Assembly: GCF_002794355.1 (NCBI RefSeq)
Contig: NZ_PGOI01000002.1
Location: 186,001 to 250,000, forward strand
Reading direction: 5' to 3'
DNA length: 64,000 nucleotides
Source: Pseudorhodobacter sp. MZDSW-24AT
GTDB lineage: Bacteria; Pseudomonadota; Alphaproteobacteria; Rhodobacterales; Rhodobacteraceae
Part shown: positions 36,704 to 45,867 of the stretch, piece by piece
Numbering within the stretch: the first letter of the stretch is position 1
How the letters are laid out: every line of letters begins with the position of its first letter
The notes under the pieces: generated by a model
What the model saw: only the letters and a program-made list of their open reading frames with translations
Told to the model about the DNA's origin: nothing
Database searches by the model: none
Position numbers and translations under genes: made by a program

Positions 36704-37695
36704 GCGGTGGCGGCATTGGTCCGCGCGGCCAAGGCCCCGGTCGGCCACATCCGCAGCACCCGCCACAAGATCACCGGCACCACGCCAAGCGCCAGCAGCG
36801 TGACGATCCCGCCCGCCACCGTCCAGCCGTTGATCAGCAAAGCCCCGGCAAAGGCCGCCAGCGGAAAGGTAAAAGCCCCCCACAGCGGCGTGAACCCCGC
36901 CGCACACATCCAGCGCAGCGCCAGCAAAAGCGTCAGCGCCACGGCACAGGCGACTCCCAGCATGGTATGGGCCAAGACCGTCATCCCCAGCAGTCCGGCC
37001 ACACTGGCAAACAGGCTGGCGGGCGCCAGATGAATCGCCATCAGCGGGCGCAAGGGCGCGGGCGGCACCCGCTGCACGATCTGCCACAGGCTCACCCCCC
37101 AGATCCCCAGCGCCACCGGCAAGCTGGCCCACAGGATCACCGCGGCCAACCCGCCCCAGCCCAAGGGCACCGCCGCCAATGCGCCCACGATGAAGCCCAC
37201 AAAGCTCAGGTGCCAGACCGGGGTGACCACCCGCCCCTCCGGCGGCGCGCGCCACAGCACCCGCAGCATCACCAGCGCCGACAGGCCGTGCAACGCCAGC
37301 CCCGCCACCAGCACCGCCTTGGCCAGCGCGGGCGCGAAAAAGCCCAACACCGCCGCGAGCGCCAAGGCCCCCACCGTGGCCGCCGCCGCCCCGGCCCGCC
37401 CGGGCAGCCTCTGCACCTCCTCCAGCAGCACCGCAGGGCGCCGCAGCAGCTTGCTCGCATAGGCCAGCGCGCAAAACAGCCACAGCCCGGCCACCAAACC
37501 CATGGCCAGATCCGCCACCCCTTCGGGCAACGCCGAACCCGCCGCCGCGCGTTTCAACGCAAGCGACAGCCCTAAAGCCCCCAGCAGCGACGGAAACACC
37601 GCGGGCGGCATCCGCGCAAACAGCGGCAGCTTGCGCGGCGGAAACTCCGGCGGGGGAAACATCTTCGGGCGCGTGCGGGCGGGCTCCATGGCCAT
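36700..37695 (-). CDS. TDT family transporter (TehA/SLAC1-like), 331 aa
   Basis: Integral membrane protein with about ten hydrophobic segments between residues 30 and 325, following a proline-rich cytoplasmic start (FPPPEFPPRKLPLFARMPPAVFPSLLGALGLSLAL). The PPAVFP...GLGLS opening and the overall layout match tellurite-resistance/dicarboxylate (TDT) transporters, related to the SLAC1 anion channel. Start 37695 is selected because GGAAGAGGAGAG precedes it; the longer frame runs through the aglK terminator. A second overlapping frame over the same region is rejected. Confidence 0.83.
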   Translation of the reverse strand: MAMEPARTRPKMFPPPEFPPRKLPLFARMPPAVFPSLLGALGLSLALKRAAAGSALPEGVADLAMGLVAGLWLFCALAYASKLLRRPAVLLEEVQRLPGRAGAAAATVGALALAAVLGFFAPALAKAVLVAGLALHGLSALVMLRVLWRAPPEGRVVTPVWHLSFVGFIVGALAAVPLGWGGLAAVILWASLPVALGIWGVSLWQIVQRVPPAPLRPLMAIHLAPASLFASVAGLLGMTVLAHTMLGVACAVALTLLLALRWMCAAGFTPLWGAFTFPLAAFAGALLINGWTVAGGIVTLLALGVVPVILWRVLRMWPTGALAARTNAATA

Positions 37696-37776
37696 GGCGG
37701 GGCTCTCCTCTTCCTGCTCCGCAGTCAGACCGCAAAGGCGCCCGCGCCGCAAGGGCCGCAGCGGCTTCGGCAAAGG

Positions 37777-37805
37777 AAAAGGCCCCGGTCTGCACCGGGG
37801 CCCTT
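37777..37805 (-). terminator. Intrinsic terminator after aglK
   Basis: Minus strand: AAGGGCCCCGG, six-base loop, CCGGGGCCTTTT. The stem ends 20 bases after the aglK stop and precedes the next leftward gene, closing the agl operon. Confidence 0.8.
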
Positions 37806-37825
37806 GCGTGCGATGCGCGCGCCGC

Positions 37826-38911
37826 TCAGCGGTAGAGCAGACTTTGCCCTTGCGCGAACAGATGCACTTTGGCCGGGTCCGCCCCCAGCGCCACCGTCTT
37901 GTGCCTGACATCGGTATGAATGCCCGGCAGCTTGGCCACCACCTGCGCATCCGCGCCCGCGCGCTTGAAATACAGCAGCGTCACCTCGCCAAGCGCTTCG
38001 GTGATCTCCACCGCGCCGGTAAAGATCGCCGGACCGCTGGTCGCCACCAGATCCTCGGGCCGCACCCCGATATTCACCTTCAGCCCCTGATCCGCCGCCA
38101 GCGTCGGCACATTGGACACCGCCTCGCCGCCATTGGCCAGCCGCACCCGCGTCTGCGCGCCGGTGCCGATCACCTCGCCCGCCATCAGGTTCATCGCCGG
38201 GCTGCCAATGAACTGCGCCACGAATTCATTGCGCGGCCGTTCATACAGCTCCAGCGGCGTGCCGACCTGACTGATGCCACCGCCCGCCAGCACCACGATC
38301 CGGCTGGCAAGCGTCATCGCCTCCACCTGATCATGCGTCACATAGATCATGGTGGAATTGGGCATCGACTCCTTCAGCTGCGCAATCTCCAGCCGCGTCG
38401 CCACCCGCAAGGCCGCGTCAAGGTTCGACAACGGTTCGTCAAACAGGTACACCTTGGGGTCGCGCACAATGCTGCGCCCGATCGCCACCCGCTGCCGCTG
38501 CCCGCCGGAAAGCGCCTTGGGCAAACGGTCAAGGTAAGGCTCCAGCTGCAAGATCTTCGCCGCCTTCGCCACCGCCGCATCGATCTCGGCCTGTGATTTC
38601 TTGGCGATCTTCAGCGCAAAGCTCATGTTGTCGCGCACCGTCATATGCGGATACAGCGCATAAGATTGGAACACCATCGCAATGCCGCGCTGCGCCGGAG
38701 GCACCTCGTTCATCCGCGCGCCGTCAATGCTGAAATCGCCGCCGGTGATCTTCTCCAGCCCCGCAATCATCCGCAACAAGGTCGATTTGCCACAGCCCGA
38801 CGGTCCGACAAACACGATCAGCTCGCCGGTCTTGATGTCCAGATTGATGTTGGACAGGACCTTGACCTCGCCATAGGCCTTTTCCACATTCTTCAGCTTC
38901 AATTCGGCCAT
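37826..38911 (-). CDS. aglK: Alpha-glucoside ABC transporter ATPase AglK
   Basis: CUT1-type sugar importer ATPase, 361 residues. Walker [10 protein letters not shown] near residue 37, Q-loop [10 protein letters not shown], signature [14 protein letters not shown] near 135 and Walker [13 protein letters not shown] near 155, followed by the MalK-like regulatory/TOBE domain ending in [14 protein letters not shown]. Last gene of the aglEFGAK operon, 15 bases after the alpha-glucosidase gene. It energises uptake through AglFG. Confidence 0.94.
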   Translation of the reverse strand: MAELKLKNVEKAYGEVKVLSNINLDIKTGELIVFVGPSGCGKSTLLRMIAGLEKITGGDFSIDGARMNEVPPAQRGIAMVFQSYALYPHMTVRDNMSFALKIAKKSQAEIDAAVAKAAKILQLEPYLDRLPKALSGGQRQRVAIGRSIVRDPKVYLFDEPLSNLDAALRVATRLEIAQLKESMPNSTMIYVTHDQVEAMTLASRIVVLAGGGISQVGTPLELYERPRNEFVAQFIGSPAMNLMAGEVIGTGAQTRVRLANGGEAVSNVPTLAADQGLKVNIGVRPEDLVATSGPAIFTGAVEITEALGEVTLLYFKRAGADAQVVAKLPGIHTDVRHKTVALGADPAKVHLFAQGQSLLYR

Positions 38912-38926
38912 GCCGCGTTCCCCCTC

Positions 38927-40561
38927 TTATACTTTCCGCATCAGGCAGAACCCCCAAGGGCCAAGCGTCACCGCCCCCCCGATGGCCGCTGTCGCCCCCA
39001 GATCCCCACCGATCGCCTCCCAATCGCCCTGCGGCAACTCGGCCTGCGCCTGCTCTGCGCCCAGATTGAAGGCGCAGAAAATCGCCTCATCGCCCCCGCG
39101 CTGAAACACCGCCAGATCGCCCGTGGCCACCAGCCCGGTCAGATCTCCGGTGCGCAACGTCTCATGCGCGCGGCGGAAGGCCAGCGCCCGGCGGTAATGC
39201 TGCAACATCGATGTCGCCTCCGCCTCCTGCACCGCCACCGCCCGGTTCAGATGCGGCGCCTTCACCGGCAACCACGGCACGCCCTCGGAAAAGCCACCAT
39301 GGGCATTGTCCGCCACCCAAGTCATCGGGGTGCGGCAGCCATCGCGCCCCTTGAACTCGGGCCAGAACTCGATGCCATAAGGGTCTTGCAACTCTTCAAA
39401 GTCGATCTCCGCCTCGGGCAGACCCAATTCCTCGCCCTGATACAGGCACAAGGACCCGCGCAAGCACATCAGCAGAACCGTATAGGTGCGCGCCGCCGCC
39501 TCGCTCAACCCCCAGCGCGTGATATGGCGCACCGTGTCATGGTTGGAATAGGCCCAGCACGGCCAAGCATCCGGCGCCACCGCCGTCATCCGCGCAAAGG
39601 TGTCTTCCAACAGCGCCGCCGTCAGCCGCTTGGGCTGCAACATCTCGAACGGATAGCACATCTGCACCTTGTCCCCGCCCGAGGTATACTCGGCCATGAT
39701 CTCAAGCCCGCGCTGCGCATCGCCCACCTCGCCCACGGCCGCCGCCCCATAGGGGTCAAGCACGGCGCGGAATTTTCGCAGAAAATTCGTGTTCTCCGGC
39801 TGGTTCTTGTCGAACAGATGCAGCTGATGGTTATAGGGGTTCACCCCCGGCGCGATGCTGTCATTGCGCAATTCCTTCGGCAGGCTCGGGTTGTCGCGCA
39901 GATACTTGTCGGCAAAGTAGAAGTTGATGGTGTCCAGCCGGAAACCGTTCACCCCCCGCTGCAACCAGAACCGCGCCACATCCAGCAGCGCCTCCTGCAC
40001 CGGTTCGTGGTGAAAGTTCAGATCCGGCTGGCTGGTCAGGAAGTTGTGCAGGTAATACTGCTCGCGCCGACTGTCCCATTGCCAGGCCGACCCGCCGAAA
40101 ATCGACAGCCAGTTGTTGGGCGGCGTGCCATCGCCCTTGGGCTCGGCCCAGACGTACCAGTCTGCCCGCGCATTGCTGCGGTTCTTGCGGCTTTCCTTGA
40201 ACCACGGGTGCTGGTCGCTCGTATGCGACAGCACCAGATCGATCATCACCTTCAGGCCCAACTCATGCGCCCGTGCCACCAGCGCATCGAAATCCGACAG
40301 CGTGCCGAACATCGGGTCCACGTCGCAATAATCGCTGACGTCATAGCCGAAATCCTTCATCGGGCTGGTGAAGAACGGACTGATCCAGATCGCATCCGCC
40401 CCAAGGCGCGCGATATGGTCCAGCCGCGCGGTGATCCCCTTCAGATCCCCGATGCCATCGCCGGTGCTGTCCTGAAAGCTGCGCGGATAGATCTGATAGA
40501 TCACCGCCCCCCGCCACCACTCGGCCTCTGCCCCCATCACGATTTGGTCTTGCTTGGTCAT
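38927..40561 (-). CDS. aglA: Alpha-glucosidase, GH13
   Basis: Cytoplasmic glycoside hydrolase family 13 enzyme, 544 residues, that releases glucose from imported alpha-glucosides. After AVIYQIYPRSFQDSTGDGIGDLKGI, the nucleophile Asp is in GFRLDTINF near residue 210, the acid/base Glu in AVGEVGD near 278 and the third Asp in SNHDTVR near 342. It is in the usual place between aglG and aglK. The codons for TNFLRKFRA (residues near 260) coincide with one copy of the hairpin repeat, so the repeat is translated here. Start MTKQDQIVMG at 40561. Confidence 0.94.
   Translation of the reverse strand: MTKQDQIVMGAEAEWWRGAVIYQIYPRSFQDSTGDGIGDLKGITARLDHIARLGADAIWISPFFTSPMKDFGYDVSDYCDVDPMFGTLSDFDALVARAHELGLKVMIDLVLSHTSDQHPWFKESRKNRSNARADWYVWAEPKGDGTPPNNWLSIFGGSAWQWDSRREQYYLHNFLTSQPDLNFHHEPVQEALLDVARFWLQRGVNGFRLDTINFYFADKYLRDNPSLPKELRNDSIAPGVNPYNHQLHLFDKNQPENTNFLRKFRAVLDPYGAAAVGEVGDAQRGLEIMAEYTSGGDKVQMCYPFEMLQPKRLTAALLEDTFARMTAVAPDAWPCWAYSNHDTVRHITRWGLSEAAARTYTVLLMCLRGSLCLYQGEELGLPEAEIDFEELQDPYGIEFWPEFKGRDGCRTPMTWVADNAHGGFSEGVPWLPVKAPHLNRAVAVQEAEATSMLQHYRRALAFRRAHETLRTGDLTGLVATGDLAVFQRGGDEAIFCAFNLGAEQAQAELPQGDWEAIGGDLGATAAIGGAVTLGPWGFCLMRKV
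39770..39788 (+). repeat. Hairpin repeat copy 6, inside aglA
   Basis: GAATTTTCGCAGAAAATTC followed by GTG on the plus strand. It is in frame inside the alpha-glucosidase gene and read as part of NTNFLRKFR. It is the only intragenic copy. Confidence 0.75.
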
Positions 40562-40568
40562 AAACGTC

Positions 40569-41711
40569 TCACTTCACCGAGCCGGCCAGCAGGCCGCGCA
40601 CCAGATATTTCTGCATTGCAAAGAACACCAGCAACGGCACCGCGATGCTGATAAAGGCGGCCGTCGCCAGAATTTCCCAATTGCCGCCGCGCGTGCCCAA
40701 AAGCTCCACGATCTGCTTGGTCATCACCGTGGTCTGCCCGGTCGAGTCGATCAGGAACACCAAGGACACCAGCAGGTCGTTCCACGTCCACAGGAACTGG
40801 AAGATCGCGAAAGAGGCCAGCGCCGGGAAAGACAGCGGCAGAATGATCCGCGTGAAGATCTGGAAATCTGATGCTCCGTCCACCTTGGCGCATTCGATGA
40901 TGTCGCGCGGCAAGCCCACCATGTAATTGCGCAAAAGATAGATCGCCAGCGGCAGGCCAAAGCCGGTATGCGCCAGCCATGTGCCCAGATACCCTTTGCC
41001 GATGCCAATGTCATTGTGCAGCTTCAAAAGCGGGATCAGCGCCAGTTGCAACGGCACCACCAACAGGCCCACGATCGCGGCAATCAACAGCGCGCGCCCC
41101 GGAAAATCCATCCATGCCAAGGCATAGGCGGCAAAGGCGGCCACCAGAATCGGAATGATCGTCGCCGGAATCGTCACCGTCAGCGTGTTGAAAAAGGCGC
41201 GTGACATGCCGTCGGTGTTGCTAGGCTCGAACAGGATCGCACGGTAGTTTTCCAGCGTGAACTCGGGCGGCGTGGTGGCGGTGCTGAAAATCCGCGGCAG
41301 CCGGGTGCCTTCGGTGGTCACCGGGCTCGACAGCACATAGGCGCCATCCTCCGCCACCGTCAGCGTCACCCCGTCGTTCAATTCCACCACATCGCCCGGC
41401 GCATTCGCCTCGGGCGCGGTAGATGTGGTCCCCCAAGCCGACAGCGTCGCATCGGTTGCGCTGAACAGCCGCCCTTCAATCACAAAGCGCCCATCCACCT
41501 CCACCTCGTCGCCGCCGACGCGGATCGCGGGAACCTGCCGCTCTTGCGTCGACAGCGCCGACCACCAGCCGGAACTGGAAATCTGATCCGCCGTGCGGAA
41601 GGACGACACGAACAGCCCCAGCGTCGGGAACAGCCACAAGGCGACCAGCACCGCCATCGAGATGTGCACCGCCCAAGTCAGGCCGGATTTCTTGCCTACG
41701 ATGTTATCCAT
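40569..41711 (-). CDS. aglG: Alpha-glucoside ABC transporter permease AglG
   Basis: Inner-membrane permease, 380 residues. One helix (HISMAVLVALWLFPTLGLFVSS) precedes a large periplasmic insertion of about 115 residues (DQISSSGWWSALSTQER ... TTPPEFTLENYR), characteristic of AglG, then five helices with the EAA loop ECAKVDGASDFQIFTRIILPLSFPALAS that docks to AglK. Follows aglF after 14 bases. Confidence 0.94.
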   Translation of the reverse strand: MDNIVGKKSGLTWAVHISMAVLVALWLFPTLGLFVSSFRTADQISSSGWWSALSTQERQVPAIRVGGDEVEVDGRFVIEGRLFSATDATLSAWGTTSTAPEANAPGDVVELNDGVTLTVAEDGAYVLSSPVTTEGTRLPRIFSTATTPPEFTLENYRAILFEPSNTDGMSRAFFNTLTVTIPATIIPILVAAFAAYALAWMDFPGRALLIAAIVGLLVVPLQLALIPLLKLHNDIGIGKGYLGTWLAHTGFGLPLAIYLLRNYMVGLPRDIIECAKVDGASDFQIFTRIILPLSFPALASFAIFQFLWTWNDLLVSLVFLIDSTGQTTVMTKQIVELLGTRGGNWEILATAAFISIAVPLLVFFAMQKYLVRGLLAGSVK

Positions 41712-41725
41712 GGGTCCGGCCTTTC

Positions 41726-42964
41726 TCAGCGCATTTCTTTGCGGGCGTTGTAGACGTTCCAGATCAGGATCGGTGTCACCAACAGCATGATGATCATGGC
41801 CGAGGCCGAGCCCACGCCCCAGTCATTGGCGCGGAACAGCTTGTCATACATGTAATTGGCCAGAACCTGCGTCTCCCATTGCCCGTTGCTCATGGCATAG
41901 ACGATGTCGAACACCTTCAGCACCACGATGGTGATGGTGGTCCAGACCACCACGATGGTGCCCATGATCTGCGGCACCTTGATCTTGAAGAAAATCTGAA
42001 ACGGATTGGCCCCATCCACGATGGCCGCCTCGATGGTGTCTTCCGGCACCCCGCGCAGCGCCGCCGACAGGATCACCATGGCAAAGCCGGTCTGGATCCA
42101 GACCAGCACGATCATCAGGAAAAAGCTGTTCCAGAACGGAATCGTCAGCCATGTCTGCGGCACGCCATAAGGCAGATCCGCCCCCGCCAGCCCAAAGATC
42201 GACCGCAGCGACATGTAGATCAGCCACAGCGCCCCCGCGCCCACCAGCAGCCGCAACGGGATGGTGCCGCTGCCCACCTGTTCGCGCGCCTTCAGCATCG
42301 GGCGCACAAAGACCCAAGCGATCAAGCCAACCGCGACGGCAAAGGCCAAAAGGCCAAGGATCGGCACGATCTTCAGGAACAGCACCGACATCGGCCCGCC
42401 CTCAAAGGCCAGCCAGACCGCGTTCAGAATGCCAATCTGCTCTTGCCCCACGGGCCGCGTGTCATAGACCAGCTTCCAGATCACCGCAGCGCCGACAAAG
42501 GAAATCGCCATCGGCATGAAGATCAGCGATTTGGCCAGATTGCCCCAGCGGATGCGGTCCGAAAGCTGCGCCGCCAGCAGCCCAAAGGCGGTTGACATCG
42601 CCGGCACCACGATGAGCCACAGCATGTTGTTGCGCAAGGCTTCCCAGAACTTCGGCTCGGCCGCCATCTTGCTGTAATTGTCCAGCCCGACAAAGGCATA
42701 GCCCCCGCCCGGCACCCGCTCGGTCAGCGACAGCCGCAGCGTCTCCACCACCGGATAGGCCAGATACACCGTCAGCGCGATCAGCGCGGGCGCCAGAAAC
42801 AGCCAAGGCCGGATCATCCCCGCCCGGGTGATGTTGCGCCCCGCATTCGGGCCGGTCGGCGGATACAGCACCTTGTCCAGAAACAGGTTGGAAAAATAGA
42901 AATAGCCGACGCAGCCGCCAACGCCGATGATGATGGTGATCAACCCCTGAAGTGCCGGTGACAT
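41726..42964 (-). CDS. aglF: Alpha-glucoside ABC transporter permease AglF
   Basis: Second permease of the importer, 412 residues with about eight membrane segments. The N-terminal extra helices (LITIIIGVGGCVGYFYFSNLFLDKVLYPPTGP) are typical of AglF; the EAA loop is EAAIVDGANPFQIFFKIKVPQIMGT. A GGGGGAGG site lies before ATG 42964. A terminator-like hairpin separates it from the upstream binding-protein gene, so it is likely to be expressed below AglE. Confidence 0.94.
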   Translation of the reverse strand: MSPALQGLITIIIGVGGCVGYFYFSNLFLDKVLYPPTGPNAGRNITRAGMIRPWLFLAPALIALTVYLAYPVVETLRLSLTERVPGGGYAFVGLDNYSKMAAEPKFWEALRNNMLWLIVVPAMSTAFGLLAAQLSDRIRWGNLAKSLIFMPMAISFVGAAVIWKLVYDTRPVGQEQIGILNAVWLAFEGGPMSVLFLKIVPILGLLAFAVAVGLIAWVFVRPMLKAREQVGSGTIPLRLLVGAGALWLIYMSLRSIFGLAGADLPYGVPQTWLTIPFWNSFFLMIVLVWIQTGFAMVILSAALRGVPEDTIEAAIVDGANPFQIFFKIKVPQIMGTIVVVWTTITIVVLKVFDIVYAMSNGQWETQVLANYMYDKLFRANDWGVGSASAMIIMLLVTPILIWNVYNARKEMR

Positions 42965-43055
42965 GGCGCCTCAACCTCCCCCTTAAAGTGGTTCCCCGGT
43001 CCGTGGCCGGTAACCCGGCACTCGTTTTCGTCTCTCGCGCCGCCCCGGCGGAACG

Positions 43056-43087
43056 AAAAACCCCGGCGGCATGCTCTGCCGCCGGGG
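43056..43087 (-). terminator. Attenuating terminator between aglE and aglF
   Basis: Minus strand: CCCCGGCGGC, seven-base loop, GCCGCCGGGG, then five T. It lies just after the aglE stop and 92 bases before aglF. Partial termination here would give more binding protein than permease, a usual device in ABC sugar operons. Confidence 0.8.
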
Positions 43088-43097
43088 CTGATCGCGC

Positions 43098-44450
43098 TTA
43101 CTTCAGGCCATCCCAAGACGACTGGATCGCATCCGCCACTTCTTGCGCGGATTTGCCGCCGGCAAAATCCACCATCCCGGTCCAGAACGAGCCTGCGCCC
43201 ACGCCGCCCGGCATCAGGTCCGACCCGTCAAAGCGGAACGTGTCTGCCCCCAGCAGGATCTCACCCATGCCGCGCAGGGTGGAATCGCCGTAAAGGTCAA
43301 GGTTCACGCCCTTATGCGGTGTCAGAAAGCCCGACTGCGCCATCCACACTTCATGCGCCACCGGCACTTTCAGCCAGTCGATAAAGGCGCGCGCGGTCGG
43401 GCTGTCCTTGGTGATCGCAAACAGCGTGCCCGCGCCCAGAACCGGCTTGCCCAGATCCTTCTCGGCATAGGCCGGGAAATAGAAGAAGTCCGCATCCACC
43501 CCCATCTCGGTGCCTTCCGGGAAGAAGGACGGGATGAACGACGCCTGACGGTGCATCATGCACTGCGGCGGCGACGAGAACAAACCTTTCGGGCTGTCGC
43601 GGAAATCGGTGGTCGCCACAGCGCCCGCGCCGCCGGCCACCTTGCCTTCTTCGATGAACCAGCCGAATTCCTCGATCGCGGCCACCACCTTGGGATCGTT
43701 GAACTTCAGCTCATTGCTGACCCAAGCGTCATAATCTGCCGGCGTGTTCACGCGCAGCATCATGTCTTCCACCCAGTCGGTCGCCGGCCAGCCGGTCGCC
43801 CCGCCCGAGCCCAGACCCACGCACCACGGCGTCACGCCATCGGCCACCATCTGCTCGGTCAGCGCCTTCAGATCTTCCATCGACTCGGGCACTGCATAGC
43901 CCGCATCCTCAAAGTTCTCGGGGCTGTACCAGACCAGCGATTTCAGATCGACCTTGTAGAAAAAGCCAAACAGCGCGTCATTGCCATCCGGCCCCGGAAA
44001 GCTCGCCAGATCCACCCATGATTGACCGGCCGCGTAATTCTCGCTCAGCCATGCCGCATCTGCCTCGGTCAACGGCGCCACTTGCCCCAGACGGGCCAGA
44101 TCCGCCGTCAGCCCGGGCTGCGGGAAGACCGAGATATTGGCCGCCGAACCCGCTTCGGCGTCAATGCGCACCTGCGTCTCGAAGCTGTCCGAACCCACAT
44201 ATTTCACATCCGCACCGGTGGCCGCCTCGAAATAGGCCAGCATCGACTCGACCAGCTCTTGGTCCGGCCCCAGCCATGGCCCGGCAATCGTCAGCTCTTG
44301 CCCGGCCAGATCGCCGTGCGCGGCTTTGAACTCTTCGAACGAGGCCCAGTTATAGGCGCCTTCGCCGATCGGAAATTTCAGGTCTTGCGCAAAGGCGCCG
44401 CCTGACAGCAAGGCCAGCGCGGCAACGCTGACGGTCAGTTTCGATTTCAT
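43098..44450 (-). CDS. aglE: Alpha-glucoside-binding periplasmic protein AglE
   Basis: Extracellular solute-binding protein, family 1, 450 residues. MKSKLTVSVAALALLSGGAFAQ is a classical signal peptide with cleavage after AFA. The mature protein begins DLKFPIGEGAYNWASFEEFK, followed by VDADFFYFPAYAEKDLGKPVLGAG and other AglE-like segments. Start 44450 follows GGGAGGAC; the longer frame goes into the regulatory gap. First gene of the leftward operon, divergent from the LacI-type regulator. Confidence 0.94.
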   Translation of the reverse strand: MKSKLTVSVAALALLSGGAFAQDLKFPIGEGAYNWASFEEFKAAHGDLAGQELTIAGPWLGPDQELVESMLAYFEAATGADVKYVGSDSFETQVRIDAEAGSAANISVFPQPGLTADLARLGQVAPLTEADAAWLSENYAAGQSWVDLASFPGPDGNDALFGFFYKVDLKSLVWYSPENFEDAGYAVPESMEDLKALTEQMVADGVTPWCVGLGSGGATGWPATDWVEDMMLRVNTPADYDAWVSNELKFNDPKVVAAIEEFGWFIEEGKVAGGAGAVATTDFRDSPKGLFSSPPQCMMHRQASFIPSFFPEGTEMGVDADFFYFPAYAEKDLGKPVLGAGTLFAITKDSPTARAFIDWLKVPVAHEVWMAQSGFLTPHKGVNLDLYGDSTLRGMGEILLGADTFRFDGSDLMPGGVGAGSFWTGMVDFAGGKSAQEVADAIQSSWDGLK

Positions 44451-44534
44451 GTGCAGTCCTCCCGGATGACCCCGCCCATCTTTGCGAGGCGTTGTGCCAA
44501 CAGCCGCCCAAGACCGATCCCGAAGAATCGCCTT

Positions 44535-44546
44535 CAAACCGCTTTG
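44535..44546. promoter_or_regulatory. Predicted AglR operator, aglE side
   Basis: CAAACCGCTTTG is a palindrome around the central CG in which only the two bases beside the centre do not match. Its form is that of LacI-family operators and it lies about 85 bases upstream of aglE. Confidence 0.5.
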
Positions 44547-44708
44547 GATGCCGCACCTTTGCCGATGGCCTGCCACCTGTCAATCCAAAGCGCCCGCAAT
44601 GAATGCGAAGCGCCGATTTTGCAGGCGCAGCATCCTCCTGAAACGATTACGGCGGCTGCGCTTTGTCTTTGACCTCGGCGCAGCGGCTGGCTAAGGTCAG
44701 CGCCGATT

Positions 44709-44720
44709 GAAACCGTTTTG
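44709..44720. promoter_or_regulatory. Predicted AglR operator, aglR side
   Basis: GAAACCGTTTTG shares AAACCG and TTT with the other site and lies 67 bases before aglR, so the regulator may control its own gene as well as the glucosidase genes that follow. Confidence 0.5.
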
Positions 44721-44786
44721 GGCGCGCGCAGGGCCCTTCTTTCGCCCCCGTAGCCCCCGGAACCGTCCAGCCATGACTTTGCCGCA

Positions 44787-45815
44787 ATGAACCTCAAGGA
44801 ACTCGCCTCCCGTCTCGGGTTGTCTCCCACCACCGTCAGCCGTGCGCTGAACGGCTACCCCGAGGTGAATGAAGCCACGCGCGAACGTGTCATGGCCGCG
44901 GCCAAGCGTCACAATTACCACCCCAACACCCGCGCAATCCGGCTGGCCACCGGTCGCGCCATGGCCATCGGCCATGTGATCCCCGTCGCCACGCGGCATG
45001 AAATCGTGAACCCGGTCTTTGCCGATTTCATCGCCGGGGCCGGTGAAACCTACAGCCGCAACGATTATGACATGGTGCTGTCCGTGGTCCCGGACGAGCA
45101 GGAAGAGGCCGCCTATCGCGGGCTGAAATCCAAAGGCAATGTCGATGGCGTCATCGTCCACGCGCCCAAGCTCAACGACCCGCGCATCGCGCTTTTGCAC
45201 GAAATCGGCCTGCCTTTCGTGGTGCATGGCCGCGCCACGGGCGCGAGCCTGCCCTACAGCTGGCTTGATGTGAACAACCGCCGCGCCTTCCAGCGCGCCA
45301 CCGAATTCCTGCTCGATCTTGGCCACAGCCGCATCGGGCTGGTGAATGGTCTGGAATTCATGGATTTCGCCATCCGCCGCCGCACCGGTTATGTCGATGC
45401 GCTCTCGGCGCGCGGCATCGCGCCCGACCCCGCCTTGATGGCCACCGATGAGATGACCGAAATCGCAGGCCACCGCGCCGCCCGCGCCATGCTCGCCCTG
45501 CCCCGCCGTCCCACCGCCTTTCTGGTCGCCTCCATGATCTCGGGCATGGGCGTGCGCCGCGCGCTGGAAGAAGCAGGCCTCCAGATGGGCCGCGACATCA
45601 GCGTCATCATCCATGACGATGACCTGAGCTATATGAAAAACGGCGATGACGTGCCGATCTTCACCGCCACCCGCTCCTCGGTGCGCGATGCAGGCCGTCT
45701 GACCGCCGAAATGCTGCTCGACATGATCGCAAGCCCCAGCCCCGGCCCGCAGCAACGCCTGCTCGAGGCCGAGCTGATCATCGGCCAGTCCACTGGCCCT
45801 TGCCCCCGGACCTGA
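44787..45815 (+). CDS. aglR: LacI-family regulator of the agl genes
   Basis: 342 residues. The N-terminal DNA-binding domain is NLKELASRLGLSPTTVSRALNGYPEVNEATRERV, classic LacI/GalR, followed by a hinge helix with NTRAIRLATG and a periplasmic-binding-protein-like effector domain. Position divergent from aglE, and leading into beta-glucosidase and glucokinase genes, makes it the likely repressor of both the leftward transport operon and the rightward genes; a glucoside or glucose would be the inducer. Confidence 0.92.
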   Translation: MNLKELASRLGLSPTTVSRALNGYPEVNEATRERVMAAAKRHNYHPNTRAIRLATGRAMAIGHVIPVATRHEIVNPVFADFIAGAGETYSRNDYDMVLSVVPDEQEEAAYRGLKSKGNVDGVIVHAPKLNDPRIALLHEIGLPFVVHGRATGASLPYSWLDVNNRRAFQRATEFLLDLGHSRIGLVNGLEFMDFAIRRRTGYVDALSARGIAPDPALMATDEMTEIAGHRAARAMLALPRRPTAFLVASMISGMGVRRALEEAGLQMGRDISVIIHDDDLSYMKNGDDVPIFTATRSSVRDAGRLTAEMLLDMIASPSPGPQQRLLEAELIIGQSTGPCPRT

Positions 45816-45867
45816 CCGCGATCAAACCCGCCTGCCCCTTTTTTCCGTCCGACCGAAAGCTCCCGCC

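Larger units (their letters stand above)
44451..44786. promoter_or_regulatory. aglE-aglR divergent regulatory region
   Basis: 336 bases with no gene. It contains three LacI-type palindromes with central CG: CAAACCGCTTTG at 44535-44546, AAACGATT at 44641-44648 and GAAACCGTTTTG at 44709-44720. Two flanking promoters are expected, one each way, but the -35/-10 elements are not clear by eye. Confidence 0.6.

Noticed and set aside
36689-37795. Alternative 368-residue Gly/Ala-rich frame on the minus strand
   Set aside because: It overlaps the TDT transporter in another frame; the transporter has a hydrophobic pattern and a good ribosome site.
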